A DNA stretch of 64,000 nucleotides. Source: Streptomyces sp. NBC_01142. GTDB lineage: Bacteria > Actinomycetota > Actinomycetes > Streptomycetales > Streptomycetaceae. Below the pieces are notes generated by a model. It worked only from the letters and a program-made list of their open reading frames with translations, had not been told where the DNA came from and ran no database searches. Of this stretch, positions 18,623-27,500 are shown piece after piece. How positions within the stretch are numbered: position 1 is the stretch's first letter; the number at the start of each line of letters is the position of its first letter. Position numbers and translations under genes: made by a program. The stretch is from contig NZ_JAPEOR010000002.1 in assembly GCF_026341125.1 (NCBI RefSeq), forward strand, positions 2,306,501-2,370,500. Reading direction: 5' to 3'.

Positions 18623-18697
18623 TCACCCTCCAGTCCCACCCTCCAGTCCCACCCCCCAGTCCCACCTCCCCGCTCCCACCTCCCCGCTCTCACCCCC
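18623..18697. repeat. polypyrimidine tandem repeats upstream of lipoprotein gene
   Basis: Three near-identical 13-bp units based on CCCACCCTCCAGT are followed by two 14-bp units CCCACCTCCCCGCT. This gives an almost pure C/T strand between two cell-envelope genes, ending at the ribosome site of the lipoprotein gene. Confidence 0.85.
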
Positions 18698-18709
18698 GGA
18701 GAACACCCG

Positions 18710-19474
18710 ATGTCTGCCCGAGCCCTCCCCCGGCGCCGGCCCGCCGCCCTTGCCGCCCTCTGCACCGCTGCCGCCCTCACCCTCACCCTCACCCTCACGG
18801 CGTGCGGCCAGGACCCCGAGCCCACGCCCACCGGTCCGTTCGCGGGGCTGTCGGGCCCGGAGATCGTGAACAGGGCGGTCAAAGCCACCAAGACGGCCAG
18901 GTCCGTGACCCTCGACATCGACACACGTACGGACGAAGGCCCGATGAAGGCCTTCATGGCCACCAACACCAAGGGACAGTGCGCGGGAACGCTGTCCATC
19001 GGTGCCACGGGTACCGCCGAGCTGATCAAGACCGACGGCACCGCCTATATGCGGTTCGACGAGGCCTTCCTCCGGGAGGAGAGCAAGGGCGAGCCGGCCG
19101 CGGAAGCCGCGGCCGTGCTGAAGATGCTCAAGGGGCGCTGGCTGGAGACGGGCGTCACCGAGGCCGACGCCAGGGAGAGCCTCGAACTCTGCGACCTCAG
19201 CAGCCTCCTGGCCGACTTCGAGACGAACGACACCGAGGCCCGCCGGGGCGGGGAGACAACCGTCAACGGCAAGAAGGCACTGATGCTCACCGAGTCGGAG
19301 GGCGACGAGAAGTACACCGTGTACGTCGCCACGGAGGGGAAGCCCTACCTGCTGAAGATCGAGCAGAAGGGCGGCGAGGAGCCGGGCACGATGACCTTCG
19401 CCGAGTACAACAAGCCGGTCCCGGCGAAGAAGCCCGCGGCGAAGGACATCGTCGACCTGGACGCGGACAGCTGA
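18710..19474 (+). CDS. lipoprotein, LppX/LolA-like fold suspected
   Basis: 254 residues. The signal RRRPAALAALCTAAALTLTLTLTAC carries lipobox LTAC, so the mature N-terminus should be a lipidated Cys. The mature part has a pattern of alternating beta strands (SVTLDIDTRTDEGPMKAFMATN, CAGTLSIGATGTAELIKTDGTAYMRFDEAFL, DEKYTVYVATEGKPYLLKIEQKG) typical of the LppX/LprG or LolA half-barrel, which binds lipids. This is fold-level inference only. GGAG lies upstream of the ATG. A polypyrimidine repeat fills the gap from the previous gene, and a hairpin terminator follows at 19499. Function unknown. Confidence 0.78.
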   Translation: MSARALPRRRPAALAALCTAAALTLTLTLTACGQDPEPTPTGPFAGLSGPEIVNRAVKATKTARSVTLDIDTRTDEGPMKAFMATNTKGQCAGTLSIGATGTAELIKTDGTAYMRFDEAFLREESKGEPAAEAAAVLKMLKGRWLETGVTEADARESLELCDLSSLLADFETNDTEARRGGETTVNGKKALMLTESEGDEKYTVYVATEGKPYLLKIEQKGGEEPGTMTFAEYNKPVPAKKPAAKDIVDLDADS

Positions 19475-19498
19475 CCGCTGCTCGTACCGTGCACGGGG

Positions 19499-19520
19499 GA
19501 GGCCGCCTGCGGGCGGCCTC
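19499..19520 (+). terminator. hairpin terminator after lipoprotein gene
   Basis: Perfect 9-bp stem GAGGCCGCC/GGCGGCCTC with loop TGCG, followed by TT, 25 bp after the stop. Confidence 0.75.
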
Positions 19521-19697
19521 TTCGCGTCACCGGGACCGCCCGCCCGCATGCGGTGCAGTCGGTGCTGCCGCCGTCACCCGTGCGCGAGCGGCAGCCTGCC
19601 GCCGTCACCGCGGACGACGTGCGGGGAATGCCTTCTCATGGGGTGACGTTAAGGCTCACACCAAGGGGAAGGGCAACCTCGGAACGGGGCGGGTCAC

Positions 19698-20036
19698 ATG
19701 CTGATCGGGGAGTTGTCCCGGCGAACCGGGGTCAGCCCGCGGTTGCTGCGGTACTACGAAGCGCAGGGACTGCTCGAGGCCAGGCGTGGCCCGAACGGTT
19801 ACCGCGCCTACGACGAGGACTCGGTAGTCACCGTGAGGCAGGTTCGCGCCCTGCTGAAAGCGGGTCTGTCCACCGAGGTCATCCGTACGGTGCTGCCGTG
19901 CGCCCGGGGCGAGCAGCCGGGGTTCGACTGGTGCGCGGACCTGCGGGCCATCCTGGACCGGGAGTTGGCGGCCGCGGACGAGCGCATCGACAGCCTCCGA
20001 CGAAGCCGCAGCACCCTCGCCAGCTACCTGGACTAA
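19698..20036 (+). CDS. short MerR family transcriptional regulator
   Basis: 112 residues. The N-terminal winged helix-turn-helix is clear: MLIGELSRRTGVSPRLLRYYEAQGL, then the GYRAYDEDSVVTVRQVRALLKAGLS wing, followed by one coiled-coil helix (AAADERIDSLRRSRSTLASYL). There is no C-terminal effector domain, as in the short MerR subgroup. The only Cys residues are one in VLPCARG and one in WCADL, not a classic metal site. The upstream gap holds a GTGA-N9-TCAC element (19643–19659) that may be its own operator (weak). No target gene is divergent from it. The IS200/IS605-type element begins immediately downstream, so a former partner could have been displaced. Confidence 0.85.
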   Translation: MLIGELSRRTGVSPRLLRYYEAQGLLEARRGPNGYRAYDEDSVVTVRQVRALLKAGLSTEVIRTVLPCARGEQPGFDWCADLRAILDRELAAADERIDSLRRSRSTLASYLD

Positions 20037-20044
20037 TCGCAGTG

Positions 20045-20105
20045 CACCGGGCTTCAGCCCGGTGGTGAAGCGATTGTGAACGCTGCTCTGACCGGCAGGT
20101 CAGAG
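20045..20105. repeat. two perfect hairpins at the IS left end
   Basis: CACCGGGC-TTCA-GCCCGGTG (20045–20064) and CTCTGACC-GGCA-GGTCAGAG (20086–20105). The second overlaps the tnpA stop and is a good candidate for the imperfect-palindrome end recognised by TnpA. The first could instead terminate the merR transcript. Confidence 0.6.
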
Positions 20106-20518
20106 CGGACGATGCTGCTGTTCTATGTACTGACGGACGAGCGACAGCGGAGCTGCGCCCATCGACCCGGCGAAGTATGAGCCGGACCACAGACGCTGAG
20201 CCCGCCAGTAGTGCCGGACCAGTTCCGGGTAATCCTGGCGGAGCCTGCGCGAGCTGACGCACTTGAGCGAGTTGACCAACTTCGACAGGGCAGCCGCCTT
20301 CGGCGGGAAGTTCACCAGCAGATGCACGTAGTTGTTCTCGCCGTTGAACTCCACCAGCTCGCACTCGAAGTCCTCGCACACGCCCGCATGATCTCCTCCA
20401 TGCGCGTCAGGTGCACGTCCTTGAAGACCTTGTGCCGGTACTTCGTCACGAAAACCAGGTGCGCGTGGAGGACGAAAGCGCAGTATCGACCAGTACGAAT
20501 GTTCTGATACCCGGCCAT
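20100..20518 (-). pseudogene. tnpA: IS200/IS605 Y1 transposase TnpA, frameshifted and active-site mutated
   Basis: The N-terminal part reads MAGYQNIRTGRYCAFVLHAH…KVFKDVHLTRMEEIMRA in one frame from ATG 20518. Near 20381–20385 the frame is lost by one missing base, and the rest (VCEDFECELVEFNGENNY…) continues in another frame to the stop at 20100. In addition the HUH metal motif, normally HVH in this family, reads YVH (codon TAC), a single transition from CAC. The catalytic Tyr helix (VRQYIEQQ) survives. With both a frameshift and a lost metal ligand the product cannot be an active single-strand transposase. Divergent from tnpB with 26 bp between starts. Confidence 0.88.
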
Positions 20519-20544
20519 AAACCAACTGCAGTACGGTGATCGGC

Positions 20545-21768
20545 ATGCAGTTGAGGTACAGCTTCCGCCTGTACCCGAACGGTCCTCAGCGCGCCGCGCT
20601 GGCCCGGGCGTTCGGGTGCGCCCGCGTCGTGTTCAACGACGCGTTGCGCGCCCGCAAGGATGCCCACGAACAGGACAGGCCGTACCCCAGGACCGGCGAA
20701 CTGTCCAGGCAGGTCATCACCGAAGCGAAGAAGACCCCCGAGCGGGCATGGCTCGCCGAAGTATCCGCCGTGGTACTGCAACAGTCCCTCCGGGACCTGG
20801 ACACCGCTTACTCGAACTTCTTCGCGTCGATGAAGGGCACCCGCAAGGGGCCGAAGACCGCAGAGCCTCGGTTCAAGTCCCGCAAGGACAACCGGCACTC
20901 GATCCGCTTCACCGCGAACGCCCGGTGGAAGATCACCCCCGGCAGGGACCTGTCGTTGCCGAAGATCGGCGATGTGCGGGTGAAGTGGTCCCGCGCTCTG
21001 CCCTCGGTCCCGTCCACGGTGACCGTGGTCAAGGACGCAGCCGGAAGGTACTTCGCGTCCTTCGTCATCGAGAGGGCTCCCGGGACGCTGCCCGACGTGG
21101 AACCGGTCGTCGGCATCGACCTCGGTCTTGGACACTTCGCGGTCCTCTCCGATGGCACGAAGATCGACGCCCCGCGCTTCCTGCGCCGGGCGGAGAAGAA
21201 ACTCAAGCGGGAACAGCGACGGCTGTCCCGTAAGGCCAAGGGCAGCAACAACCGGGACAAGGCCCGCATCAAGGTCGCCCGCGCTCACGCACGGGTGGCC
21301 GACGCACGGCGCGAATTCCACCACCAGCTCTCCACACGGATCATTCGCGAGAACCAAGCGATTGCCGTTGAGGACCTGGCGGTGAAGGGACTCGCCCGTA
21401 CGCGCCTGGCCAAGTCCGTGCACGACGCGGGATGGTCCGCGTTCGTCACGATGATGGAGTACAAGGCCGCGAAGTTCGGCCGCAGCTTCCACCGCATCGG
21501 ACGGTTCGAGCCGACCTCTCAGCTCTGTTCGGCGTGCGGCGTCAAGGACGGCCCCAAACCCCTCCACATCCGCGTCTGGGAGTGCGGGGCCTGCCACACC
21601 GTCCTCGACCGGGACATCAACGCAGCAGTCAACATCGCCAAGGCCGCCGGACTGGCGGTGTCAGCCTGTGGAGCGCGGGTAAGACCGGTACTCGTACCGG
21701 CACAGCGCGGTGAAGCAGGAACCCACCGAGACGGTCAGACGACCGTGGCAGGAATCCCCGCTCACTAG
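20545..21768 (+). CDS. tnpB: TnpB, RNA-guided nuclease of IS200/IS605 (intact)
   Basis: 407 residues from ATG 20545; a GTG at 20536 would add three. The N-terminal wedge/REC part (YSFRLYPNGPQRAALARAFGCARVVFNDAL) is followed by the RuvC nuclease. RuvC-I is GIDLGLGHFAVLSDG (Asp192), RuvC-II IAVEDLAVKGL (Glu276), and RuvC-III LDRDINAAVNI (Asp near 357). The zinc ribbon is CSAC…CGAC (Cys328, 331, 347, 350), between RuvC-II and RuvC-III. All key residues are present, and the length matches characterised TnpBs such as ISDra2. TnpB uses an omega-RNA from the element's right end to cut DNA next to a TAM and helps retain the element. Since TnpA is dead, this copy is immobile unless helped in trans. 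Confidence 0.93.
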   Translation: MQLRYSFRLYPNGPQRAALARAFGCARVVFNDALRARKDAHEQDRPYPRTGELSRQVITEAKKTPERAWLAEVSAVVLQQSLRDLDTAYSNFFASMKGTRKGPKTAEPRFKSRKDNRHSIRFTANARWKITPGRDLSLPKIGDVRVKWSRALPSVPSTVTVVKDAAGRYFASFVIERAPGTLPDVEPVVGIDLGLGHFAVLSDGTKIDAPRFLRRAEKKLKREQRRLSRKAKGSNNRDKARIKVARAHARVADARREFHHQLSTRIIRENQAIAVEDLAVKGLARTRLAKSVHDAGWSAFVTMMEYKAAKFGRSFHRIGRFEPTSQLCSACGVKDGPKPLHIRVWECGACHTVLDRDINAAVNIAKAAGLAVSACGARVRPVLVPAQRGEAGTHRDGQTTVAGIPAH

Positions 21769-21788
21769 GGCGGGGAGCGGAAGTCAAC
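21640..21788 (+). ncRNA. predicted omega-RNA scaffold (3' end of tnpB plus right end)
   Basis: In this family the guide RNA overlaps the tnpB 3' end and stops at the right-end cleavage site. Here a stem CCCCGC/GCGGGG (21756–21761/21770–21775) spans the stop codon and is followed by TCAAC (21784–21788). The guide would then be the flank beginning TGGAACAGTCCTGAACC at 21789. The 5' end is only estimated. Confidence 0.5.
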
Positions 21789-21835
21789 TGGAACAGTCCT
21801 GAACCGTCCGCCGTCGCCCGCTCTTCAGCCGCTCT

Positions 21836-22606
21836 TCAGCCGCCGCATTGAGCGAGCATCATCTCCTTGTCCGGGACCGTTACCGGCATCGCGTACTTGT
21901 CCGCCACCTGCGCGAACCGCACGGCGTAGGCACAACGGATCCGCTTGTCCGGCGGCAGCCAGGACGCCGGGCCGGAATCGCGTTTGGCCGAGTTGGCGCG
22001 TCCCTCCACCGGCAGCAGATTCAGCACGTCGTTCGCCAATTGCCTGCGCTTGCTCTCCGGCCAACGGGCGGCGCCCATCTGCCAGCTGTACGAGAGCGGC
22101 ACCACATGGTCTATCTGGACCGCCGCGGCTTTCTGCTTCTTCCAGTCGATGGTGGTGCCGGTGTACGGATCGTTCAGCGTCATCGCCACGACGACACAGT
22201 CGGAACCGGAGCGGTACGTGAGGCCCTTCCCGTCCCTGGCCAGGAGATCGTTTCGAGTGTCACAACCATTCCGGGCGAGCGGAACGCCGTCCGCCGTGTC
22301 CATCCAGGCGTAGCCGAACCGGTCGCGGTCGTAGCCGGTCCTGGGGCCGCGGCCCTTGGTGGTCACCTTCTCGATCAGCCGGCGGGCCGCGGCCCTGTCC
22401 GGTCCGGAGGTGATCGGGCCGAGGCCGGGCCCGGTCCCGTCGGGGTTGGCGAGCGGGCTGGTGCCGTCGGCCGGGGCCGACGGCTTGCCCCCGTCCCCAC
22501 CCCTTGACAGTCCGTCCGGGCTGCAGCCGGTGAGCACCGTCCCGGCGACGACAGCCGTCAGCGCGCCCGCGAGCACGCGCGATATCCGATCCCCGAGTCT
22601 GTTCAC
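21836..22606 (-). CDS. secreted HNH-type nuclease-like lipoprotein (DUF1524)
   Basis: 256 residues from GTG 22606, with AGGG upstream. An N-terminal lipoprotein signal ends in lipobox LTGC (about residue 28), followed by a Gly/Pro/Ser-rich spacer. The DUF1524/HNH-related core covers about 80–250. It has FGYAWMDTADGVPLARNGCDTRNDLLARD, then the His-Asn-His-like block IDHVVPLSYSWQMGAARW…ANDVLNLLPVEGRANSAKRDSGPASWLPP. Related Streptomyces proteins are annotated HNH endonuclease family and thought to act on extracellular DNA. Four cysteines in the mature part may form disulfides. The IS element ends 47 bp beyond the 3' end, so the IS did not interrupt the gene. Confidence 0.88.
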   Translation of the reverse strand: MNRLGDRISRVLAGALTAVVAGTVLTGCSPDGLSRGGDGGKPSAPADGTSPLANPDGTGPGLGPITSGPDRAAARRLIEKVTTKGRGPRTGYDRDRFGYAWMDTADGVPLARNGCDTRNDLLARDGKGLTYRSGSDCVVVAMTLNDPYTGTTIDWKKQKAAAVQIDHVVPLSYSWQMGAARWPESKRRQLANDVLNLLPVEGRANSAKRDSGPASWLPPDKRIRCAYAVRFAQVADKYAMPVTVPDKEMMLAQCGG

Positions 22607-22914
22607 GCTCGTACCCTACTGAGCTCAAGTCCCGTTCCGGGCACGGCGGTTCAACCCGATCGGGGCACATCTGCCCTGCTATCGACCGCTATGGACCACA
22701 TCGCGATGTACTACGGCATGCGGACCCCAAGGGGGGCGCGTAGCGTCGAAGTGGACAGGCCCGAGCAGCGGCTCCCGGCCCGACCGGAGGAACAGAGAAA
22801 CAGAGGAACTTACGAAGACGCACCGCCCGCGGAGCCGAGCCGGCCGCCGCGGACGGTGTGACCTTTGTTCCCGCACCCCGTGGCCTTCCCGCACTCCCGC
22901 CGCCGGGCCGGGCC
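22607..22914. other. intergenic region, no convincing gene
   Basis: 308 bp between two minus-strand genes. A TAGGGT lies about 7 nt before the GTG of the HNH gene and could be a −10 box. A 56-codon plus-strand frame (22691–22861) has no ribosome site and was not accepted. Confidence 0.5.
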
Positions 22915-23781
22915 TCACACCTTGCCGATACCCAGGGTGTTCTGCGCGGGCAGCAGCCCCGAGCCCACCGCCCCGACCCAGAGCGGACCGAGCAGATCGG
23001 CGAGGCGCGCGGTGTCGTCGGCACCGAGGGCCGCCCAGGGCGCGGCGGCCAGTTCGTCCGTACGCCGCTCGACCTCTGCCCGCAGCTCCCGTCCGGCCTC
23101 GGTGGCCACCCCGTCCGCGCCCAACAGGCCGCGCGCCACGAGCCGTTCGCGTGCCGCGTCCCATTCCGCTTCGCTCCAGCCGCGGCTCGCGAAGGTCTCG
23201 ACCGGGGCGGCATCGATGCCCGCGAAGGAGACCAGTGCCTCGGCCGGGTCGAGCCCGGCCGTCATGAGCGCGGCGAGATGACCGTCTCCGCGGTGCTCAC
23301 GCAAGATCGTCGCGGCCTGCCAGAGCACCAGATGCGGGGCATCGGGCCAGGCCGGCTCGGCGTTGGCGGCGGCGAGCGGCCGCCCGGCGGCGCTCGCGGC
23401 CCCGGCCGCCCGCCTGGCCAGCGCGGCCGCCTCGGCGGTCTCCGGCGCGTCCACCCGCTCGCCGAAGATCGTCCGGTAGGTCCGGTCGACGGCCCGCAGC
23501 CGTGCCGCGAGCACCTCCCCGGGTGTCGCGGTCTGCCAGGCGGCCGGTATGTACTGCCCGACCATCCGCGGGCTGAAGCTGTAGAACGCCGAGGCCACCC
23601 GCCCCGCCCCCGCCTCCCCGAGCGGCGCCGCGCGCCACGCGAAGTAACTCGGCCAGCGCTCGTCGGTCCTGTAGCCGAGGGCGGCGGCCTCCTCGAAAGC
23701 CTCCGGCGCGTAGTAGAGCACGGCATGCAGGGGCTCCAGCAGATGCCACATCCGACGGACCGTACCCAGTTCCTCCGACAT
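22915..23781 (-). CDS. SCO6745-like helical protein
   Basis: 288 residues from ATG 23781, preceded by GGAGGAGG; an in-frame extension upstream has no such site. All-helical protein starting MSEELGTVRRMWHLLEPLHAVLYYAPEAFEEAAALGYRTDERWPSYFAWRAAPLGEAG. It has the conserved FYSFSPRMVGQYIPAAWQTATPGEVLAARL block and a C-terminal winged-helix-like part (GWSEAEWDAARERLVARGLLGADGVATEAGRELRAEVERRTDELAAAPW). This is the SCO6745 family, widespread in actinobacteria and of unknown function; the C-terminus resembles MarR-type wings. Divergent from a TetR regulator, with repeated operator-like elements between them, so it is probably that regulator's target (inference). Confidence 0.82.
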   Translation of the reverse strand: MSEELGTVRRMWHLLEPLHAVLYYAPEAFEEAAALGYRTDERWPSYFAWRAAPLGEAGAGRVASAFYSFSPRMVGQYIPAAWQTATPGEVLAARLRAVDRTYRTIFGERVDAPETAEAAALARRAAGAASAAGRPLAAANAEPAWPDAPHLVLWQAATILREHRGDGHLAALMTAGLDPAEALVSFAGIDAAPVETFASRGWSEAEWDAARERLVARGLLGADGVATEAGRELRAEVERRTDELAAAPWAALGADDTARLADLLGPLWVGAVGSGLLPAQNTLGIGKV

Positions 23782-23805
23782 GTCTCCTCCTCCGGCCAGC
23801 CTTAT

Positions 23806-23858
23806 CTTGTCACCGACTAGATTCCCCCTTCCCGCTGAACTTGTCAATGCCTAGATTC
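23806..23858. promoter_or_regulatory. direct-repeat operator candidate between SCO6745-like and tetR
   Basis: CTTGTCA-N4-CTAGATTC occurs at 23806–23824 and again at 23840–23858 with all 15 defined bases identical, 34 bp apart. Read on the minus strand the second copy supplies TTGACA, a good −35 box. The spacing of about three helical turns suggests two regulator dimers on one DNA face. Confidence 0.6.
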
Positions 23859-23874
23859 GGCGTAGCCTGATCCC

Positions 23875-24483
23875 ATGAGCAGTCGCACCTACCACCACGG
23901 CGATCTGCGGCGGGCCGTCCTCGCCGCCGCCCTCGACGTCATCCGCACCGAGGGCCCCTCGGCCCTGAGCCTGCGCGACCTGGCACGGCGCGCCGGGGTG
24001 TCCCACGCGGCCCCCGCCCACCACTTCAAGGACCGCTGCGGCCTGCTCACCGCAATCGCGGCGGAGGGGTACGACCTCCTGGCGGACACCCTCGCCGACG
24101 CCCCCGATCTGCGCGAACGAGGTGTGCACTACGTCCGTTTCGCGGTCGAGCACCCCGCACACTTCCAGGTCATGTTCCAGCCCGAACTGCACCGGCCCGA
24201 CGACCCGGAGCTGCTGGCGGCCAGGGCCCGCGCGGACGGTGAACTCCGCGCGGGCGTCGCGGACCTGAGCCCGCACGAGGACGCCTCACTGATGGGCATG
24301 GCCGCGTGGTCGCTGGCCCACGGCTTCGCGACGCTCCTGCTGAGCCACAACCTGGACCACCCGCTGGGCGACGGCGCCCCCGAGGAGGCCTTCCGCGCCC
24401 TGACCGGCCTGACGTTCACCCCCGCCCCGGGCCCCACCGCCGGCCCGCGACCCGCCGCCGCCCCGGGCCCCGCCGTCGGCTGA
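23875..24483 (+). CDS. TetR/AcrR family transcriptional regulator
   Basis: 202 residues. The N-terminal TetR DNA-binding domain is clear: HHGDLRRAVLAAALDVIRTEGPSALSLRDLARRAGVSHAAPAHHFKDRCGLLTAIAAEGYDLL. The C-terminal domain carries the WHG-type signature region (HYVRFAVEHPAHFQVMFQPEL…LMGMAAWSLAHGFATLLLS), placing it in the TetR_C_33/WHG subgroup. A Pro/Ala tail ends the protein. It faces the SCO6745-like gene, and two identical operator-like repeats fill the 93-bp gap, so autoregulation plus control of the neighbour is likely. The effector is unknown; members with this C-terminus often sense hydrophobic compounds. Confidence 0.9.
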   Translation: MSSRTYHHGDLRRAVLAAALDVIRTEGPSALSLRDLARRAGVSHAAPAHHFKDRCGLLTAIAAEGYDLLADTLADAPDLRERGVHYVRFAVEHPAHFQVMFQPELHRPDDPELLAARARADGELRAGVADLSPHEDASLMGMAAWSLAHGFATLLLSHNLDHPLGDGAPEEAFRALTGLTFTPAPGPTAGPRPAAAPGPAVG

Positions 24484-24536
24484 CCCGGCGGCCCGGTCAG
24501 GGGGCCTTGGCGAGCTTGCGCACCTGGTCCCGCCGG

Positions 24537-27500
24537 TTACGACCCCAGGATCGTCGTGAGGAACTCGCCCGTCCACGCCAGCAGTTCGCGTCCCACCACC
24601 GGCTTTCCGCCGATCTTGCCCGCCGTCGGGCGCGGCACCATGATCTGTCGGGCGGGGGCCTTGATGACCGTACGCGGATGGAGGCGCTTGAGGCGCAGCT
24701 CCTGCGACTCCCTCAACTCCACCGGTGCGAAGCGGATGTTGGAGCCCTGGAGCACGATCTCGCCCACCCCGCACGCCCGCGCCAGCATCCGCAGACCCGC
24801 CACCAGGAGCAGATTCTCGACGGGCTCGGGGAGCTTGCCGTAGCGGTCGGTGAGTTCCTCGCGGACCGCCTTGATGTCCGCCTCGGTGTTCGCCGAGGCG
24901 ATCGCGCGGTACGCCTGCAGACGCAGCCGCTCGCCCGGTGCGTAGTCGTGCGGAACATGCGCGTCGACCGGAAGCTCGATCTTGACCTCGAGCGGGGGCT
25001 CCTCCTCCGCACCGCCCTCGACCGCGGCGCGGTAGTCCGCGACCGCCTCGCCCACCATGCGGATGTACAGATCGAAGCCGACGCCCGCGATATGCCCGGA
25101 CTGTTCGCCGCCGAGCAGATTTCCGGCGCCGCGGATCTCCAGGTCCTTCATCGCGACGTACATGCCCGCGCCCATCTCGGTGTGCTGGGCGATCGTCGCG
25201 AGTCGCTCGTGGGCGGTCTCGGTGAGCGGCTTCTCCGGCGGGTAGAGGAAGTACGCGTAGCCGCGCTCGCGGCCACGGCCCACGCGGCCGCGCAGCTGGT
25301 GAAGCTGTGAGAGACCGAAGTTGTCGCCGCGCTCCACGATCAGGGTGTTGGCGTTGGAGATGTCGATGCCCGATTCGACGATCGTGGTCGAGACGAGGAC
25401 GTCGAACTTCTTCTCCCAGAAGTCCACCACGACCTGTTCGAGCGCCGACTCGGGCATCTGGCCGTGGGCGGTCGCGATGCGGGCCTCGGGCACGATGTCG
25501 CGCAGCCGGGCCGCGGCCCGGTCGATCGACTCCACCCGGTTGTGGATGTAGAAGACCTGGCCCTCGCGCAGCAGTTCACGGCGGATGGCCGCGCCGAGCT
25601 GCTTCTCCTCGTACGGGCCCACGAAGGTGAGGACGGGGTGCCGCTCCTCCGGGGGCGTGGTGATCGTCGACATCTCGCGGATGCCGGTGACCGCCATTTC
25701 GAGCGTACGGGGGATGGGCGTGGCGGACATGGTCAGTACGTCGACGTTCGCGCGGAGCTTCTTCAGCTGCTCCTTGTGCTCGACGCCGAAGCGCTGCTCC
25801 TCGTCGACGACGACCAGTCCCAGGTCCTTGAACGTGGTCTCGGCGGAGAACAGGCGGTGCGTGCCGATCACGATGTCGACCGTGCCCTCCCGCAGCCCCT
25901 CCAGCGTCGCCTTCGCCTCCGTGTCGGACTGGAAGCGGGACAACGCCCGTACGTTCACCGGGAATTGGGAGTAGCGCTCGGAGAAGGTGCCGAAGTGCTG
26001 CTGGACGAGGAGGGTGGTGGGCACCAGGACCGCGACCTGCTTGCCGTCCTGGACCGCCTTGAACGCCGCGCGTACCGCGATCTCCGTCTTGCCGTAGCCG
26101 ACGTCACCACAGACCAGACGGTCCATCGGGACCGTCTTCTCCATGTCCTCCTTGACCTCGGCGATCGTGGAGAGCTGGTCGGGCGTCTCGACGTACGGGA
26201 ACGCGTCCTCCAGCTCCCGCTGCCAGGGTGTGTCCGGGCCGAAGGCGTGGCCGGGGGCGGCCATCCGGGCGCTGTACAGCTTGATCAGGTCCGCGGCGAT
26301 CTCCTTGACCGCCTTCTTCGCGCGCGCCTTGGTCTTCGTCCAGTCCGCGCCGCCGAGCCGGTGCAGGGTCGGGGCCTCACCGCCGACGTACTTGGTGACC
26401 TGCTCCAGCTGGTCGGTGGGGATGTACAGCCGGTCGCCGGGCTGGCCGCGCTTGGCCGGCGCGTACTCGACGAGGAGGTACTCGCGGGTCGCGTTCTGCA
26501 CGGTGCGCTGCACCATCTCGATGTAGCGGCCCACGCCGTGCTGCTCGTGGACGATGTAGTCGCCCGCCTCCAGCGTGAGGGGGTCGATCGTCTTGCGGCG
26601 CCGGGTGGGCATCCGCTGGCCGTCCTTGCCGGCCGCCTTCTGGCCGGAAAGGTCGGTCTCGGTCAGCACCGCGAGCTTGAGGCCCGGGTCGATGAAGCCG
26701 TAGTCGATCGAGCCGCAGGCCACATGGACGACGGACGGGGAGATCTCGGCGAGGTCGCCCGTCTTCGCATCAAACGCAGTCAGGCGGGCGGCGATACCTT
26801 CGCCGCCCAGCACCTCGACGGTACGGGCCGCGGGGCCGTGCGCCTCGGTGACGTACACCGTGCGCCAGCCGTCCGCCAGCCAGCCCTTGGTGTCGGCGAG
26901 CGCGCGGGCGGTGTCGCCGCGGTACACCTCCGGGGCGTGCATACCCAGCTTGACCGTGCCGTCCGACAGCTCTTCGTCGGCGGCGAACGGGGAGACGGAC
27001 CACCACATCATGCCGAGCTCGCGCGCCCGGTCCCGTACGTCCGCGATCCCCCACAGTGAGGCCGCGCCGACGTCGATCGGGGCCTCGCCGCCGCCCGCGG
27101 TCGCCGCCCAGGACGCCTGCAGGAACTCCTGGCTCGTCGCCACCAGGTCGGCGGCCCGCGTGCGCACCCGCTCCGGGTCGCAGACCACGGCCATGCTGCC
27201 CGCCGGGAGCACGTCCAGCAGCAGCTCCATGTCGTCGACGAGGACCGGCGCGAGGGACTCCATGCCCTCGACCGCGATCCCCTCGGCGATCTTGCCGAGC
27301 AGTTCGCCCAGCTCGGGATGTTGTTCCGCAAGAGCCGCGGCCCGCTCCCGTACGTCGTCGGTCAGCAGCAGCTCGCGGCAGGGCGGCGCCCACACACCGT
27401 GCTCCGCGACCTCCAGCGAACGCTGGTCCGCGACCTTGAAGTAGCGGATCTCCTCGATGTCGTCGCCCCAGAACTCCACCCGGAGGGGATGCTCCTCGGT

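Larger units (their letters stand above)
20045..21788. mobile_element. IS200/IS605-family insertion sequence (tnpA decayed, tnpB intact)
   Basis: Layout: left-end hairpins, tnpA on the minus strand, divergent tnpB, right-end hairpin. At the right end GAAT (21752–21755) sits directly 5' of the hairpin and TCAA (21784–21787) follows, matching the guide/cleavage pair known for IS608-type elements. There are no terminal inverted repeats or target duplication, as expected for single-strand transposition. The left boundary is uncertain (20038–20085). Confidence 0.8.

Noticed and set aside
21784..21788. Target-site duplication around the IS element
   Set aside because: No matching short repeat was found at the left edge, as expected for IS200/IS605, which does not duplicate its target.
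22691..22861. 56-codon plus-strand frame beginning MDHIAMYYGMRTPRGARSVE
   Set aside because: No ribosome site, no recognisable family, and it sits in a gap between two minus-strand genes; composition could arise by chance in GC-rich DNA.
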